Of a DNA stretch of 64,000 bases, positions 45,226-53,617 are shown piece after piece. Location of the stretch: the NCBI RefSeq assembly GCF_965118895.1, contig NZ_CBCPJJ010000001.1, forward strand, positions 1 through 64,000, given 5' to 3'. Numbering within the stretch: position 1 is the stretch's first letter; each line of letters begins with the position of its first letter. Position numbers and translations under genes: made by a program. This DNA comes from Rahnella inusitata_A (GTDB lineage: Bacteria > Pseudomonadota > Gammaproteobacteria > Enterobacterales > Enterobacteriaceae). The notes beneath the pieces are model-generated. The model saw only the letters and a list, made by a program, of their open reading frames with translations. It was not told the DNA's origin and did not search any database.

Positions 45226-46706
45226 ACTGCGAGCTCCTCATTGACGTGACAGAGCGCCTCAAAACGGCGCCAGTGAATAGCGAAATCCGCGTGAATACGG
45301 GGAAGATAATGGTGTTGCTCGAAGTTCGTGGCGACGATGCGGCGAAATTCAGCGGTGTCTTTGACAGCGCCGAGCGCCATCAGCTGGCAGCCGATATTGC
45401 CGAGCGTGGAGGCTTCCACCGGCCCGGCGCTGACGTTGACCTGACAGACATCGGCGCACAGCTGATTAAGAAACTGGTTCTGACTTCCGCCGCCGACAAT
45501 GTGAATGTCTTCCAGCGGCGCGCCCTGCAAATCCGCCAGCTGTAGCGCAATTTTTCGATACAGCATGGCGAGGCTGTCGAAAATACAGCGTGCCAGTTCG
45601 GCCGGTGATTCAGGTACCGCCTCGCCCGCCTGCTGACAGGCTTCGCGAATGGCGCTGACCATCGACGGCGGATTAATAAAGCGGTCTTCGTTCGGGTTGA
45701 TAAGGTAGGTAAACGGCGGGACGTTCTTCGCCAGCGTGATGAGCGAAGGCAAATCCTGAATATTCAGTTCGCGGCAAACGCGCTGAAAAAGCCACAATCC
45801 CATGATGTTACGCAGCACGCGAAAACTGTCATTGATGCCGCCTTCATTAGTGATGTTGTCGTGTAACGCCTCCGCGTGATTGAACGCTTTCGGGCTTTCG
45901 ATGCCCATCAGCGACCAGGTGCCGGAGCTGAGGTAGGCGCTGTGGGAACTGGTGAGCGGTGCCGCAACGACGGCACTGGCGGTGTCATGCGTGGCGACGC
46001 TGAAAACGGGCACGCTGCGCCCGCGCGGGCTGTGCCAGAGGCCGGGAGAGTCGCCTGGCTGAGTGGGTTTTTGCAGCCAGCGGCGCGGAACACCCGCCAG
46101 ATTCAACAGGTCTTCATCCCAGTCGCCGGTGGTGATATTGAGCATTTGCGTAGTGCTGGCGTTGGTGTATTCCCAGTTGAGCTGGCCGGTAAGACGAAAG
46201 AGAAAATAGTCTGGAATCATCAGCAGATGCGCGGCTTTACTCGCGATTTCAGGTTGTTGTTCGGTCAGCGCCCTCAGCTGATACAGTGTATTAAAAGGCA
46301 TGAACTGGATGCCGGTTTTCTGGTAAATCACGTGGCGGCCAATCAGCTTTTCCATCCGCGCCATCACACCGTCGGTGCGGCTGTCGCGATACGCCACCGC
46401 CGGACCCACCCGCTGGCCTTGTTCATCGAGCAACACGAAATCCACGCCCCAGGTATCAATACCGATGCCGTCGAGGGGAATACCGGAAGCGTCCAGACGG
46501 TTTAATCCTTCCAGAATGTGCTTCTCGAGATCATCCAGATCCCACGTATCCTTGCCATCAATGCGCGTCAGGTTATTCGGGAAACGATGAATTTCTTTCA
46601 GCGTCAGCGTGGCCGCTGAATCAGGTTCCTGGCGGGTAAACGTGGCCAGCATGACGCGGCCGCTGGAAGCGCCGAGATCAATAGCGGCAAGATGGTGGGT
46701 TCTCAT
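45222..46706 (-). CDS. rhaB: rhamnulokinase
   Basis: FGGY-family kinase that phosphorylates L-rhamnulose with ATP. 494 aa from ATG 46706 (E. coli 489), chosen because AAGGA lies 9 nt upstream; the ATG 46715 is almost touching that site. The N-terminal phosphate-binding DLGASSGRVML and the C-terminal IVGGGSQNQFLNQLCAD adenosine motif are typical of the family. First gene of rhaBAD, divergent from rhaS. Confidence 0.95.
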   Translation of the reverse strand: MRTHHLAAIDLGASSGRVMLATFTRQEPDSAATLTLKEIHRFPNNLTRIDGKDTWDLDDLEKHILEGLNRLDASGIPLDGIGIDTWGVDFVLLDEQGQRVGPAVAYRDSRTDGVMARMEKLIGRHVIYQKTGIQFMPFNTLYQLRALTEQQPEIASKAAHLLMIPDYFLFRLTGQLNWEYTNASTTQMLNITTGDWDEDLLNLAGVPRRWLQKPTQPGDSPGLWHSPRGRSVPVFSVATHDTASAVVAAPLTSSHSAYLSSGTWSLMGIESPKAFNHAEALHDNITNEGGINDSFRVLRNIMGLWLFQRVCRELNIQDLPSLITLAKNVPPFTYLINPNEDRFINPPSMVSAIREACQQAGEAVPESPAELARCIFDSLAMLYRKIALQLADLQGAPLEDIHIVGGGSQNQFLNQLCADVCQVNVSAGPVEASTLGNIGCQLMALGAVKDTAEFRRIVATNFEQHHYLPRIHADFAIHWRRFEALCHVNEELAV

Positions 46707-47050
46707 AGCAGCCATTCCTTATTGAATATGCTGCCCAGTGTAGGGGAGGCTTTTCGGGCGCACCTTCCGGTGATTGCCACGGGTTTTAGCGGGATGGCAG
46801 CATCAAAAAGGTAGATGCGAGGCAGATCACACTTCAGCTCAAAGCCTTATCGGACCTTGCGATGAAAACGCCGGGTAACGCGTAAGCGGCCTTTGTGATC
46901 TTTGCCGCAGATCCGCATCACAGCGGGGTGAATCTTAAAAAAATGACCGGTTATGCCGTTTTTTACGCTGCGGTTTGAAGGTAAGAACGCCGGGCGCAGG
47001 GTAGGGTTGTTTCACGATGAATGATGAATCTCCCAAACCGGAGGCGATAA
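46707..47050. promoter_or_regulatory. rhaBAD/rhaSR divergent control region
   Basis: About 344 nt between divergent operons. By analogy with E. coli it should hold RhaS sites near rhaB, RhaR sites near rhaS and shared CRP sites. One strong CRP-like site is listed separately; a weaker one ends with ATCACA at 46917-46922. The long RhaS/RhaR half-sites could not be fixed by eye. Confidence 0.7.
46816..46831. promoter_or_regulatory. CRP-binding site in the rha control region
   Basis: TGCGA-N6-TCACA matches 9 of 10 positions of the TGTGA-N6-TCACA consensus and lies about 110 nt before the rhaB start, where E. coli has its CRP site. Confidence 0.65.
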
Positions 47051-47878
47051 ATGACGTTACTGAAGGGTGATGATTATTTTGCGGCACCCGAGCTGACTGT
47101 GACGGTCGAGCGACGTCTTCCGCAAAGCGTATTTCCGGAGCACTACCACGATTTCCACGAAATTATGCTGGTGGAAAGCGGCTCAGGCGTGCACATCTTT
47201 AATGACCATCCCTATACACTGACCGCCGGTACAGTCTGTTTTGTGCGTGCCAGCGATCACCACTTGTTTGAAAACGTGGAGAATTTGCGTCTCACCAACG
47301 TGTTGTTCCGCTCACCCAAAGCATTCCGGTTTATTCAGGACGTCGGCCATTTTCTGCCACAGGAACATCATTATCAGTCGCAAATTCACTGGCAGCTCAG
47401 CCCACATGTTCTGGCGCAGGTGCTGGAGTGCATCGCGCAGCTGGAAGCATTGCCAGACAGCATTGAGATGGAACATATCGCCACGCGCGAAAGCCTGTTT
47501 TTACAGCTGTTGATCCTGCTGTATCAGGACTGTTTCCAGCCACAATTGCGAGACACCTCTGAAAACAAGGTCAATCAACTTTTGCAATGGCTCCAGTCAC
47601 ATTACAGTGAGGAAGTTAACTGGACCGAGGCCGCCGAACGTTTTTCTCTGGCGCTGCGCACCCTGCACCGGCAGATGAAGCATTACACCGGTCTGACGCC
47701 GCAGCGGTATCTGAACCGTCTGCGCCTGCTTGAGGCGCGCCGGCGTTTACATCATAGCGATCAAAGTATTACCGATATTGCCTATGCCTGCGGGTTCAGT
47801 GACAGTAACCACTTTTCGACGCAGTTCCGTCGGGAATTTTCGGTGTCGCCAAAACTCATGCGTGACCAGTTACGTTAA
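47051..47878 (+). CDS. rhaS: AraC-type activator RhaS
   Basis: Rhamnose-binding activator of rhaBAD (and of rhaT where present). 275 aa (E. coli 278). N-terminal cupin sugar-binding domain (about 15-135, with FPEHYHDFHEIMLVESG), C-terminal double helix-turn-helix (about 175-275, ending in the signature ITDIAYACGFSDSNHFSTQF). GGAG lies 6 nt before ATG 47051. First gene of rhaSR, divergent from rhaB. Confidence 0.94.
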   Translation: MTLLKGDDYFAAPELTVTVERRLPQSVFPEHYHDFHEIMLVESGSGVHIFNDHPYTLTAGTVCFVRASDHHLFENVENLRLTNVLFRSPKAFRFIQDVGHFLPQEHHYQSQIHWQLSPHVLAQVLECIAQLEALPDSIEMEHIATRESLFLQLLILLYQDCFQPQLRDTSENKVNQLLQWLQSHYSEEVNWTEAAERFSLALRTLHRQMKHYTGLTPQRYLNRLRLLEARRRLHHSDQSITDIAYACGFSDSNHFSTQFRREFSVSPKLMRDQLR

Positions 47879-47890
47879 GCGACACCTCTC

Positions 47891-47935
47891 GCGGCTCATG
47901 GCAATGCGTGCCTGAGCCGCCTCGTTTATTTTGTT
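47891..47935 (+). terminator. terminator-like hairpin between rhaS and rhaR
   Basis: 12-bp stem with one bulged T (GCGGCTCA with TGAGCCGC plus GGCA with TGCC) followed by CTCGTTTATTTTGTT. It may partly uncouple rhaR from rhaS. Confidence 0.7.
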
Positions 47936-47960
47936 GTCAAACGGGTTTGAGATTGCTGCT

Positions 47961-48812
47961 ATGTCGCTGAAATTGAATAAAAATGACTTCTTTCTGACCG
48001 GAATGAACTCCGTGGTGGTGGCCGAACGCCATCCGCAGGCGGATTTCCCCAGCCACGATCATGATTTCGACGAGCTGGTGATTGTCTGGCGCGGCAACGG
48101 CGTACACATCTGGAATGACATCCCTTATCCCATCACCTGTGGCGACCTGTTTTATATCAACGCCAAAGATCGTCACAGCTATGAGTCCGTCAATATGCTG
48201 GCGCTGGATAACGTGCTTTATTGTCGCGAACGTTTCCGGCTGGCCGCAGACTGGGCGCAACTGTTGCCTGGCGAGCACTCTGCGCAGGATCAACGCTACT
48301 GGCGGCTGAGCACGCTGGGAATGTCGGTGCTGCGTGACAAGGTCGATGAGCTGGCGAAGGAGTGCATGAAGTCGGAGCCGCTTTCCATACAACTGAGTGA
48401 AGCCCTGCTGATGCAGCTTTCACTTTTGCTGCTGCGTTTTCGTCATCAGCCAGACAGCGGCGTACTGCCCGATGCCCATCAGCTGGATTTACTGCTCATG
48501 GCGCTGCGGGCGGGGATCGCCGAGCCTTTCCATCTGGAGACGTTTTGTCGCCAGCATCAGCTTAACCCCCGTGCTTTAAGGGCGCTATTTAAGCAGCACA
48601 CCGGCATGAGCGTGACCCACTACCTGCGTCAGTTGCGGATCTGCCGGGCGATGAGTCTGCTGCGCTATGGCAATATGACCATCAGTGATGTGGCGGCGGA
48701 GTGTGGCTTTGATGACAGTAATTACTTCTCGGTGGTATTTAACCGCGCCTGTGGCGTATCACCGCGCGATTACCGGCAACGTTTTACCTCTCAGACAGGT
48801 ATCGCAAGATAG
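47961..48812 (+). CDS. rhaR: AraC-type activator RhaR
   Basis: Rhamnose-dependent activator of the rhaSR operon itself. 283 aa from ATG 47961 (E. coli 282); the frame opens at 47931 but that start has no counterpart. N-terminal cupin (FPSHDHDFDELVIVWRGNG), C-terminal AraC DNA-binding domain with ISDVAAECGFDDSNYFSVVF. It is separated from rhaS by a terminator-like hairpin. The rhamnose transporter gene rhaT, next to rhaR in E. coli, is not found here. Confidence 0.93.
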   Translation: MSLKLNKNDFFLTGMNSVVVAERHPQADFPSHDHDFDELVIVWRGNGVHIWNDIPYPITCGDLFYINAKDRHSYESVNMLALDNVLYCRERFRLAADWAQLLPGEHSAQDQRYWRLSTLGMSVLRDKVDELAKECMKSEPLSIQLSEALLMQLSLLLLRFRHQPDSGVLPDAHQLDLLLMALRAGIAEPFHLETFCRQHQLNPRALRALFKQHTGMSVTHYLRQLRICRAMSLLRYGNMTISDVAAECGFDDSNYFSVVFNRACGVSPRDYRQRFTSQTGIAR

Positions 48813-49148
48813 GACAAGGCACTTCACTATTGGATACGAAACCCTAATGTCGATTTAAAACAATAAATTAGGGCTTGTTGCCTGGGTGCGGGAAAAATAA
48901 AAAAGGGGTTTGAAGGCGCAGGGCAGGCCGAATTTTTAATGCTATAGGAATATCTTTACTAAACATTATTTACCGCGGGTCAGGGGGGGATAAAACAAGA
49001 AAAAGAAAAGTGACTTCTGCCAGTGACTTTAACGGGGATCTTATCTGTTAGTCTTCCCTCTTTTGTCTGAAATTTGAATGGTTATGCAGGAAATATGAAT
49101 GCATTACCGTTACTGAAAAATATGAATGAGCTATCAATGTCAGAGGGA
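48813..49148. other. intergenic region after rhaR
   Basis: About 340 nt without a convincing gene. A mini-frame at 49095-49151 (18 codons) has a good AGGA site but no other support. Ends in a long AT-rich hairpin. Confidence 0.4.
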
Positions 49149-49186
49149 TAACATTAATAACAATAAACGCATTGTTATTAATGTTA
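49149..49186. terminator. long AT-rich perfect hairpin at the end of the diguanylate cyclase gene
   Basis: 16-bp perfect stem (arms AACATTAATAACAAT and ATTGTTATTAATGTT plus one more A-T pair) with a 6-nt loop, 3 nt from the stop codon at 49190. It lies between convergent genes; no long T-run, so terminator or transcript-end stabiliser. Confidence 0.6.
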
Positions 49187-49189
49187 CTT

Positions 49190-50284
49190 TCAGGCCAATT
49201 TTTCTTCGCTCAATGTTTGTGATTTTTCAGTTGCTTCCCACGCATAGAATATTTTATTACGGCCACTGTTTTTGGCGTTATACAGCGAAACATCGGCCTG
49301 ACCTAATGCATGAATAAAGTTACCGTCCTCAAGCGCAGCCAGCCCGGCACTCACCGTGACATGCGTGGAGACTTCAGCATTAAAAAGATGCGGGATATTC
49401 AGCGCCAGCACTTTATTCTGAATTCGTTCGGCCATGCGTACGGCGTGTTCCTGTTTCACGTTGGACATCAGCACCAGAAACTCCTCGCCACCGTAGCGTA
49501 CGACGACATCCCGTGACCGCACGGCGTCGCGGATCGCCGCCGACACCCGCACCAGCGCCTGATCCCCCATGGTGTGGCCGTAGTTGTCGTTATAGGCCTT
49601 GAAGTGATCGATATCGAGCAGCATCACGTAATGGCCCGAGGCCTGACTGAACAGCGTCTCCAGCTTGTTTTGCAGCCCGCGCCGGTTGTAAAGTCCGGTG
49701 AGCGGATCCAGCATGCTGAGATCGCTAAACTTTTCCCGTTCACTGTAGAGATTCGACAGCATCCTGCGGGTGAATTCATCACTGCGGCGCAGCATCAGAT
49801 GGTGCAACCACAGGCCGATCAGCGGCAGTGAGACGGTGAATAAAATGCGGCCAACGTGCTGAAAATCATCCAAAAAGACGACGCACAGCGTCGCTGGTAC
49901 TGCGTGGAGGCAAAAAGCGAGAAAATTATCTGACAGCGCAATAGCGCTGATAAAGAAAATACTGAGCAAACTGACCAGGAGATAGTTTTTATCCACTTCG
50001 CCAATTTCCTGAAACCGTAATGCAATGAGCCATGCCCAAAATAATCCGACAATTATCGAGCATACATTCAGATGGGCTGAGTAATTTTTCTTTGAGAAAA
50101 AAGAGAATACTAATCCGGCAAAGCAAAGCACAAAAATAATCACCAGCGGGGCGGGAACCGACGTCGCTTTCTCCGGAGGATAAACCATAGAAAATAGCGC
50201 AGTGGCACTATTTAAAAAAAAGAATAACAACATAGCCAGTCGATGTTTGCTTTTTAGCAACTCATCATAGGAATGAGATATCAT
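49190..50284 (-). CDS. membrane-bound diguanylate cyclase
   Basis: Makes cyclic di-GMP. 364 aa from ATG 50284 (a TTG one codon earlier is less likely). The N-terminal half has about six short membrane segments (residues 15-170), a membrane-sensor layout like DgcC/AdrA (371 aa). A linker helix leads to the GGDEF domain (about 200-350) with an intact active site RYGGEEF and DIDHFKAYND. No clear inhibitory RxxD site before GGEEF. No partner gene nearby, so the input signal is unknown. It is the second cyclase of the window, after dgcN. Confidence 0.87.
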   Translation of the reverse strand: MISHSYDELLKSKHRLAMLLFFFLNSATALFSMVYPPEKATSVPAPLVIIFVLCFAGLVFSFFSKKNYSAHLNVCSIIVGLFWAWLIALRFQEIGEVDKNYLLVSLLSIFFISAIALSDNFLAFCLHAVPATLCVVFLDDFQHVGRILFTVSLPLIGLWLHHLMLRRSDEFTRRMLSNLYSEREKFSDLSMLDPLTGLYNRRGLQNKLETLFSQASGHYVMLLDIDHFKAYNDNYGHTMGDQALVRVSAAIRDAVRSRDVVVRYGGEEFLVLMSNVKQEHAVRMAERIQNKVLALNIPHLFNAEVSTHVTVSAGLAALEDGNFIHALGQADVSLYNAKNSGRNKIFYAWEATEKSQTLSEEKLA

Positions 50285-50532
50285 CAAATTTACTCTATTT
50301 TGCGTGTGTTGTTGGTCTGAAAAGATAAAAAATCTTATCGCCCTATGCCGCTATTATTTCTTTGCCGGCAGGCTAATGGTTGTGATACGTAATTATTAGA
50401 TTTCTATGAATATTGTCGGTCATGAATACTTTTTTACGGCCTTAAAATTAGCACTTTTATCTGTAAGTGTCACCTCCACGAGGCAGCGCGCTGTAAATAG
50501 GTGGTAAATGAGAAAAAATCCTATATGATATT

Positions 50533-50551
50533 AGTTCTCATTATCATTATT
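50533..50551. promoter_or_regulatory. candidate Fur box upstream of yjjZ
   Basis: A window of 19 nt with core TCATTATCATTATT matches the Fur consensus at about 13 of 19 positions and sits 12 nt before the gene start, over the ribosome-binding region and promoter. Iron control of yjjZ is known in E. coli; here inferred. Confidence 0.6.
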
Positions 50552-50563
50552 AGGAGCAGGGAT

Positions 50564-50845
50564 ATGATACCGGCGATTGTCATGGCATGTGGGATCTGGG
50601 CGGTTGTGTGGATGCTGGGTAAGCGTCTGACCAGCGGCTGGGGTGTGCTGTTGCCTTGCGCGCTGATGCCATTGCTGGCGATGGCGCATATGACCCTGGA
50701 TCAGTTACGCGTACTGGTCGTGGTCGCGATGCTGATCACGCTGGGGATGCTGTTCCACCGGACGTTACGCCACTATATGCTTTTGCCTTCATTTATGGCG
50801 CTGGCAGGCGGTCTGGCCGCTGTGACGTTGAATTTTAGTCTATAG
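50564..50845 (+). CDS. yjjZ: DUF1435 small membrane protein YjjZ
   Basis: 93-aa protein with three hydrophobic segments and the typical SGWGVLLPCALMP and FHRTLRHYMLLPSFMALAGG blocks of DUF1435. ATG 50564 follows AGGAGCAGGG. It lies before the tRNA-Leu cluster and rsmC, as in E. coli where yjjZ is a Fur-controlled gene of unknown function. A Fur-like box overlaps its start region. Confidence 0.78.
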   Translation: MIPAIVMACGIWAVVWMLGKRLTSGWGVLLPCALMPLLAMAHMTLDQLRVLVVVAMLITLGMLFHRTLRHYMLLPSFMALAGGLAAVTLNFSL

Positions 50846-50991
50846 TGAAATGAGACAAGCAATAAGTGATTGTTATTGAAAAGGAACGAGCGAAATGAAA
50901 AACAGAAAACACAACAAAGCCGCAGGGATTTTTTACTTTTTGAAAACGAGAGAGTTAATGCAGGAAGGAAAAGCGGAAGAACAAATTCATG

Positions 50992-51078
50992 TGGTGCGAA
51001 GAGAGGGACTTGAACCCTCACGTCCGTAAGAACACTAACACCTGAAGCTAGCGCGTCTACCAATTCCGCCACCTTCGC
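50992..51078 (-). tRNA. leuV: tRNA-Leu, anticodon CAG (third copy of the cluster)
   Basis: 87 nt with encoded CCA, class II long variable arm. The anticodon arm CTAGC-TTCAGGT-GTTAG gives CAG. The acceptor stem GCGAAGG/TCTTCGC has a closing G-T pair. It differs from the other two copies in the variable arm and acceptor. Which of leuQ, leuP, leuV it matches is a guess from position. Confidence 0.95.
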
Positions 51079-51118
51079 ACAGATGAATTCTGCTTACTGC
51101 TGATTTATATCACCGGTT

Positions 51119-51204
51119 TGGTGCGAAGGGAGGGACTCGAACCCTCACATCCAAAGGACACTAACACCTGAAGCTAGCGCGTCTACCAATTCCGCCACCA
51201 TCGC
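51119..51204 (-). tRNA. leuP: tRNA-Leu, anticodon CAG (second copy)
   Basis: 86 nt, identical to the first copy at 51241-51326. Anticodon CAG. The acceptor 5' strand is GCGATGG against CCTTCGC, leaving a T-T mismatch at position 5-68. Class II variable arm and CCA present. Confidence 0.95.
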
Positions 51205-51240
51205 TTACCGTGCCGTGCAATATAAATCTCGTGATTGTAT

Positions 51241-51326
51241 TGGTGCGAAGGGAGGGACTCGAACCCTCACATCCAAAGGACACTAACACCTGAAGCTAGC
51301 GCGTCTACCAATTCCGCCACCATCGC
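51241..51326 (-). tRNA. leuQ: tRNA-Leu, anticodon CAG (first copy)
   Basis: 86 nt, first tRNA transcribed from the promoter at 51397-51424 and identical to the second copy. Same T5-T68 mismatch in the acceptor stem. Spacing of 36 nt between these two copies. Confidence 0.95.
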
Positions 51327-51396
51327 GTTCCAATTGATTACTGTGTCGATCCATTCATCAGAATGTCATCAGCAAGTAACACAACCACGGGGGCGA

Positions 51397-51424
51397 ATTC
51401 TAGAGATTTTCCCACAGGCGTCAA
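51397..51424 (-). promoter_or_regulatory. promoter of the tRNA-Leu cluster
   Basis: On the minus strand TTGACG, 16-nt spacer, TAGAAT, then a C-rich discriminator (TCGCCCCC), typical of stable RNA promoters. Located about 70 nt before the first tRNA. Confidence 0.8.
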
Positions 51425-51520
51425 CAGTTATTTCCCCCATTCCGGACGTTTGATGTAAAAAACACCATATCCACGGTGAATAGATCAATGGGTGATATTT
51501 TCATCAGGTTAATTGATGGT

Positions 51521-52459
51521 TTATTCAACAATCTTTCCATGAAGGCCCTTTTGCTCCACAGCACAACCCTGTGCTGAAAACAGCGCGATCAACCAGTCCA
51601 GCAGCACGCGGATACGCGGTGCCAGAAAACGGCCAGGCGGGTACATGATGTACAGCGGCATCGGCGGTGGCAGGAGTTCCGGCAGCACTTCAATCAGCGC
51701 GTCCAGCGCCAGTTCCTGCTCAACCGCCAGCTTCGACACCTGAATCAACCCAAAGCCTGCTTTCCCCGCCGCGACGTAGGCGTCAGCACCGCTGACAGTC
51801 AGTACGCTGTTGAGATGAATTTTTTCCGTCGCACCGTCCGCAATAAATTCGAGATGCGTTTCAGGCCGCTGATGTGCGAAAAAGTAGCCGACGGCGTGAT
51901 GCGAGCCGAGATCGGCAAGCGTGAGTGGTGTACCGAACTGTGTCAGATACGCCGGAGACGCGCAGGTAATCTGCACTAAGTCGGTCAGGTGGCGGGATTG
52001 CAGATTATCGTCTTCCGATGGCCAGGCGCGCACCACGCAGTCCACACCCTGGTCCAGCAGATTGATGGCGTTGTCGTTGGCACTGAGAATAAGGTTTATC
52101 TGCGGGTAACGCTGATAAAACGCCTTCAGCGCTGGGATCACCCGTTCGCGCGCCACCGAGTGCGGCATATCAATGCGCACGGTGCCCGAGGGCTGTATTT
52201 GATGATGGGCGAACAGTGCATCAGTTTCTTCCAGTGCCGCCAGTAAATGCAGGCAGCGCTGATAATAAATTTTGCCTTCTTCAGTGATTTTCACCTGACG
52301 GGTGGTGCGCAAAAACAGGCGGACGCCCAGCCGCTGCTCCAGCCGCTTTAGCGTGGTACTGACCGTGGCGCGAGGCAGAACCAGATCTTCAGCCGCGCGG
52401 CTAAAACTTTCCAGCTCGGCGATGCGCACAAAGATTTTCATTGCCTGAAACTGATCCAT
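51521..52459 (-). CDS. LysR-family transcriptional regulator
   Basis: 312 aa from ATG 52459 (GGAG 6 nt upstream). N-terminal helix-turn-helix (about 1-60, FVRIAELESFSRAAEDLVLPRATVS), then the effector-binding domain. It is transcribed away from an aldo/keto reductase gene across a short gap, the usual layout of a LysR regulator and its target. Effector unknown. Confidence 0.85.
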   Translation of the reverse strand: MDQFQAMKIFVRIAELESFSRAAEDLVLPRATVSTTLKRLEQRLGVRLFLRTTRQVKITEEGKIYYQRCLHLLAALEETDALFAHHQIQPSGTVRIDMPHSVARERVIPALKAFYQRYPQINLILSANDNAINLLDQGVDCVVRAWPSEDDNLQSRHLTDLVQITCASPAYLTQFGTPLTLADLGSHHAVGYFFAHQRPETHLEFIADGATEKIHLNSVLTVSGADAYVAAGKAGFGLIQVSKLAVEQELALDALIEVLPELLPPPMPLYIMYPPGRFLAPRIRVLLDWLIALFSAQGCAVEQKGLHGKIVE

Positions 52460-52582
52460 ATTGTCTCCGGGATTGTTCGCGATTGATGAATAGTCTTGCA
52501 CGTTTTCACTGATTTATCTTTCCCGGAATAACAATCACACTTCATGGCATTACTTACCCCTTCATGTCATAAGGAAAGTCAG

Positions 52583-53575
52583 ATGAAACAACGTCAGCTT
52601 GGAAAAAATGGTCCGATGGTTTCTGCGCTCGGTTTGGGCTGCATGGGCATGAGCGATTTTTACACCACCGGTCTGGATGAGAAAGAGTCACTGGCGACGC
52701 TGGAACGTGCGCTGGAGATAGGGGTGACGATGCTCGACACCGCCGACGTATACGGCCCGCACACTAATGAGGAGTTGCTCGGACGTTTTCTGAAAGGGCG
52801 GCGCAATAAAGTCTTTTTAGCCACCAAATTTGGCATTGTGCGCGATCCGGCAAATCCCCATGCTCGCGGCACCAACGGTCATCCGGATTATGTCCGCCAG
52901 TCGGTTGAAGGCAGCCTGAAGCGTCTGGGCACTGACGTTATCGATCTTTATTATCAGCATCGCCCTGATCCGTCCGTACCGGTGGAAGACACGGTCGGTG
53001 CGCTGGCGGATCTGGTGCGTGAAGGAAAGATCCGTTACATCGGGCTGAGTGAAGTGTCAGTAAGCACGCTGGAGCGGGCGAATACAGTTCATCCGATCAC
53101 CGCCCTGCAAACCGAATATTCGCTGTGGTCGCGCGATGTGGAAGCTGAGATCCTTCCCGCATGCGAACGCCTCGGCATTGGTTTTGTGCCTTACAGCCCG
53201 CTGGGCCGCGGTTTTCTGACCGGACAAATCCGTTCGGTTGATGATCTGGATGCGGATGATTACCGTCTCGCGAGCCCGCGCTTTCAGGGGGATAACTTTG
53301 CGAAAAATTTGCAGCTGGCAGAGAAAATCGGAGAACTGGCGCAGGAAAAAGGGGTGAAACCGTCGCAGCTGGCGCTGGCGTGGGTATTGTCGCGCAGTGA
53401 GAACATGGTGCCGATCCCTGGCACCAAACGTCGTCATTATCTTGAGGAAAACATCGCCGCGCTTGATGTCTCCCTGAGTGAAGCCGAAATCGCGGCGATC
53501 GAAGCAGTCTTTCCTTTCCGCGTGGCAGCAGGGGATCGCTACAACACAGAAATGATGCGCATCCTCAGTGTCTGA
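52583..53575 (+). CDS. aldo/keto reductase
   Basis: NADPH-dependent oxidoreductase of the AKR superfamily, YakC/AKR13-like. 330 aa from ATG 52583, with AAGGA about 8 nt upstream. The catalytic tetrad is visible: Asp and Tyr in DTADVYG (about residues 53-58), Lys in ATKFG (about 85), His in YYQHRPD (about 126). NADPH-binding PIPGTKRRHYLEENIAA near residue 285. Likely reduces small aldehydes or ketones. Probably controlled by the divergent LysR protein. Confidence 0.87.
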   Translation: MKQRQLGKNGPMVSALGLGCMGMSDFYTTGLDEKESLATLERALEIGVTMLDTADVYGPHTNEELLGRFLKGRRNKVFLATKFGIVRDPANPHARGTNGHPDYVRQSVEGSLKRLGTDVIDLYYQHRPDPSVPVEDTVGALADLVREGKIRYIGLSEVSVSTLERANTVHPITALQTEYSLWSRDVEAEILPACERLGIGFVPYSPLGRGFLTGQIRSVDDLDADDYRLASPRFQGDNFAKNLQLAEKIGELAQEKGVKPSQLALAWVLSRSENMVPIPGTKRRHYLEENIAALDVSLSEAEIAAIEAVFPFRVAAGDRYNTEMMRILSV

Positions 53576-53617
53576 TCAACCTGTCCGTTTTATCAGCACA
53601 GGCACGTGAACGGCTGA

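Noticed and set aside
49095..49151. 18-codon frame with AGGA site upstream
   Set aside because: Faces no gene that a leader peptide could serve; the next gene is on the other strand.
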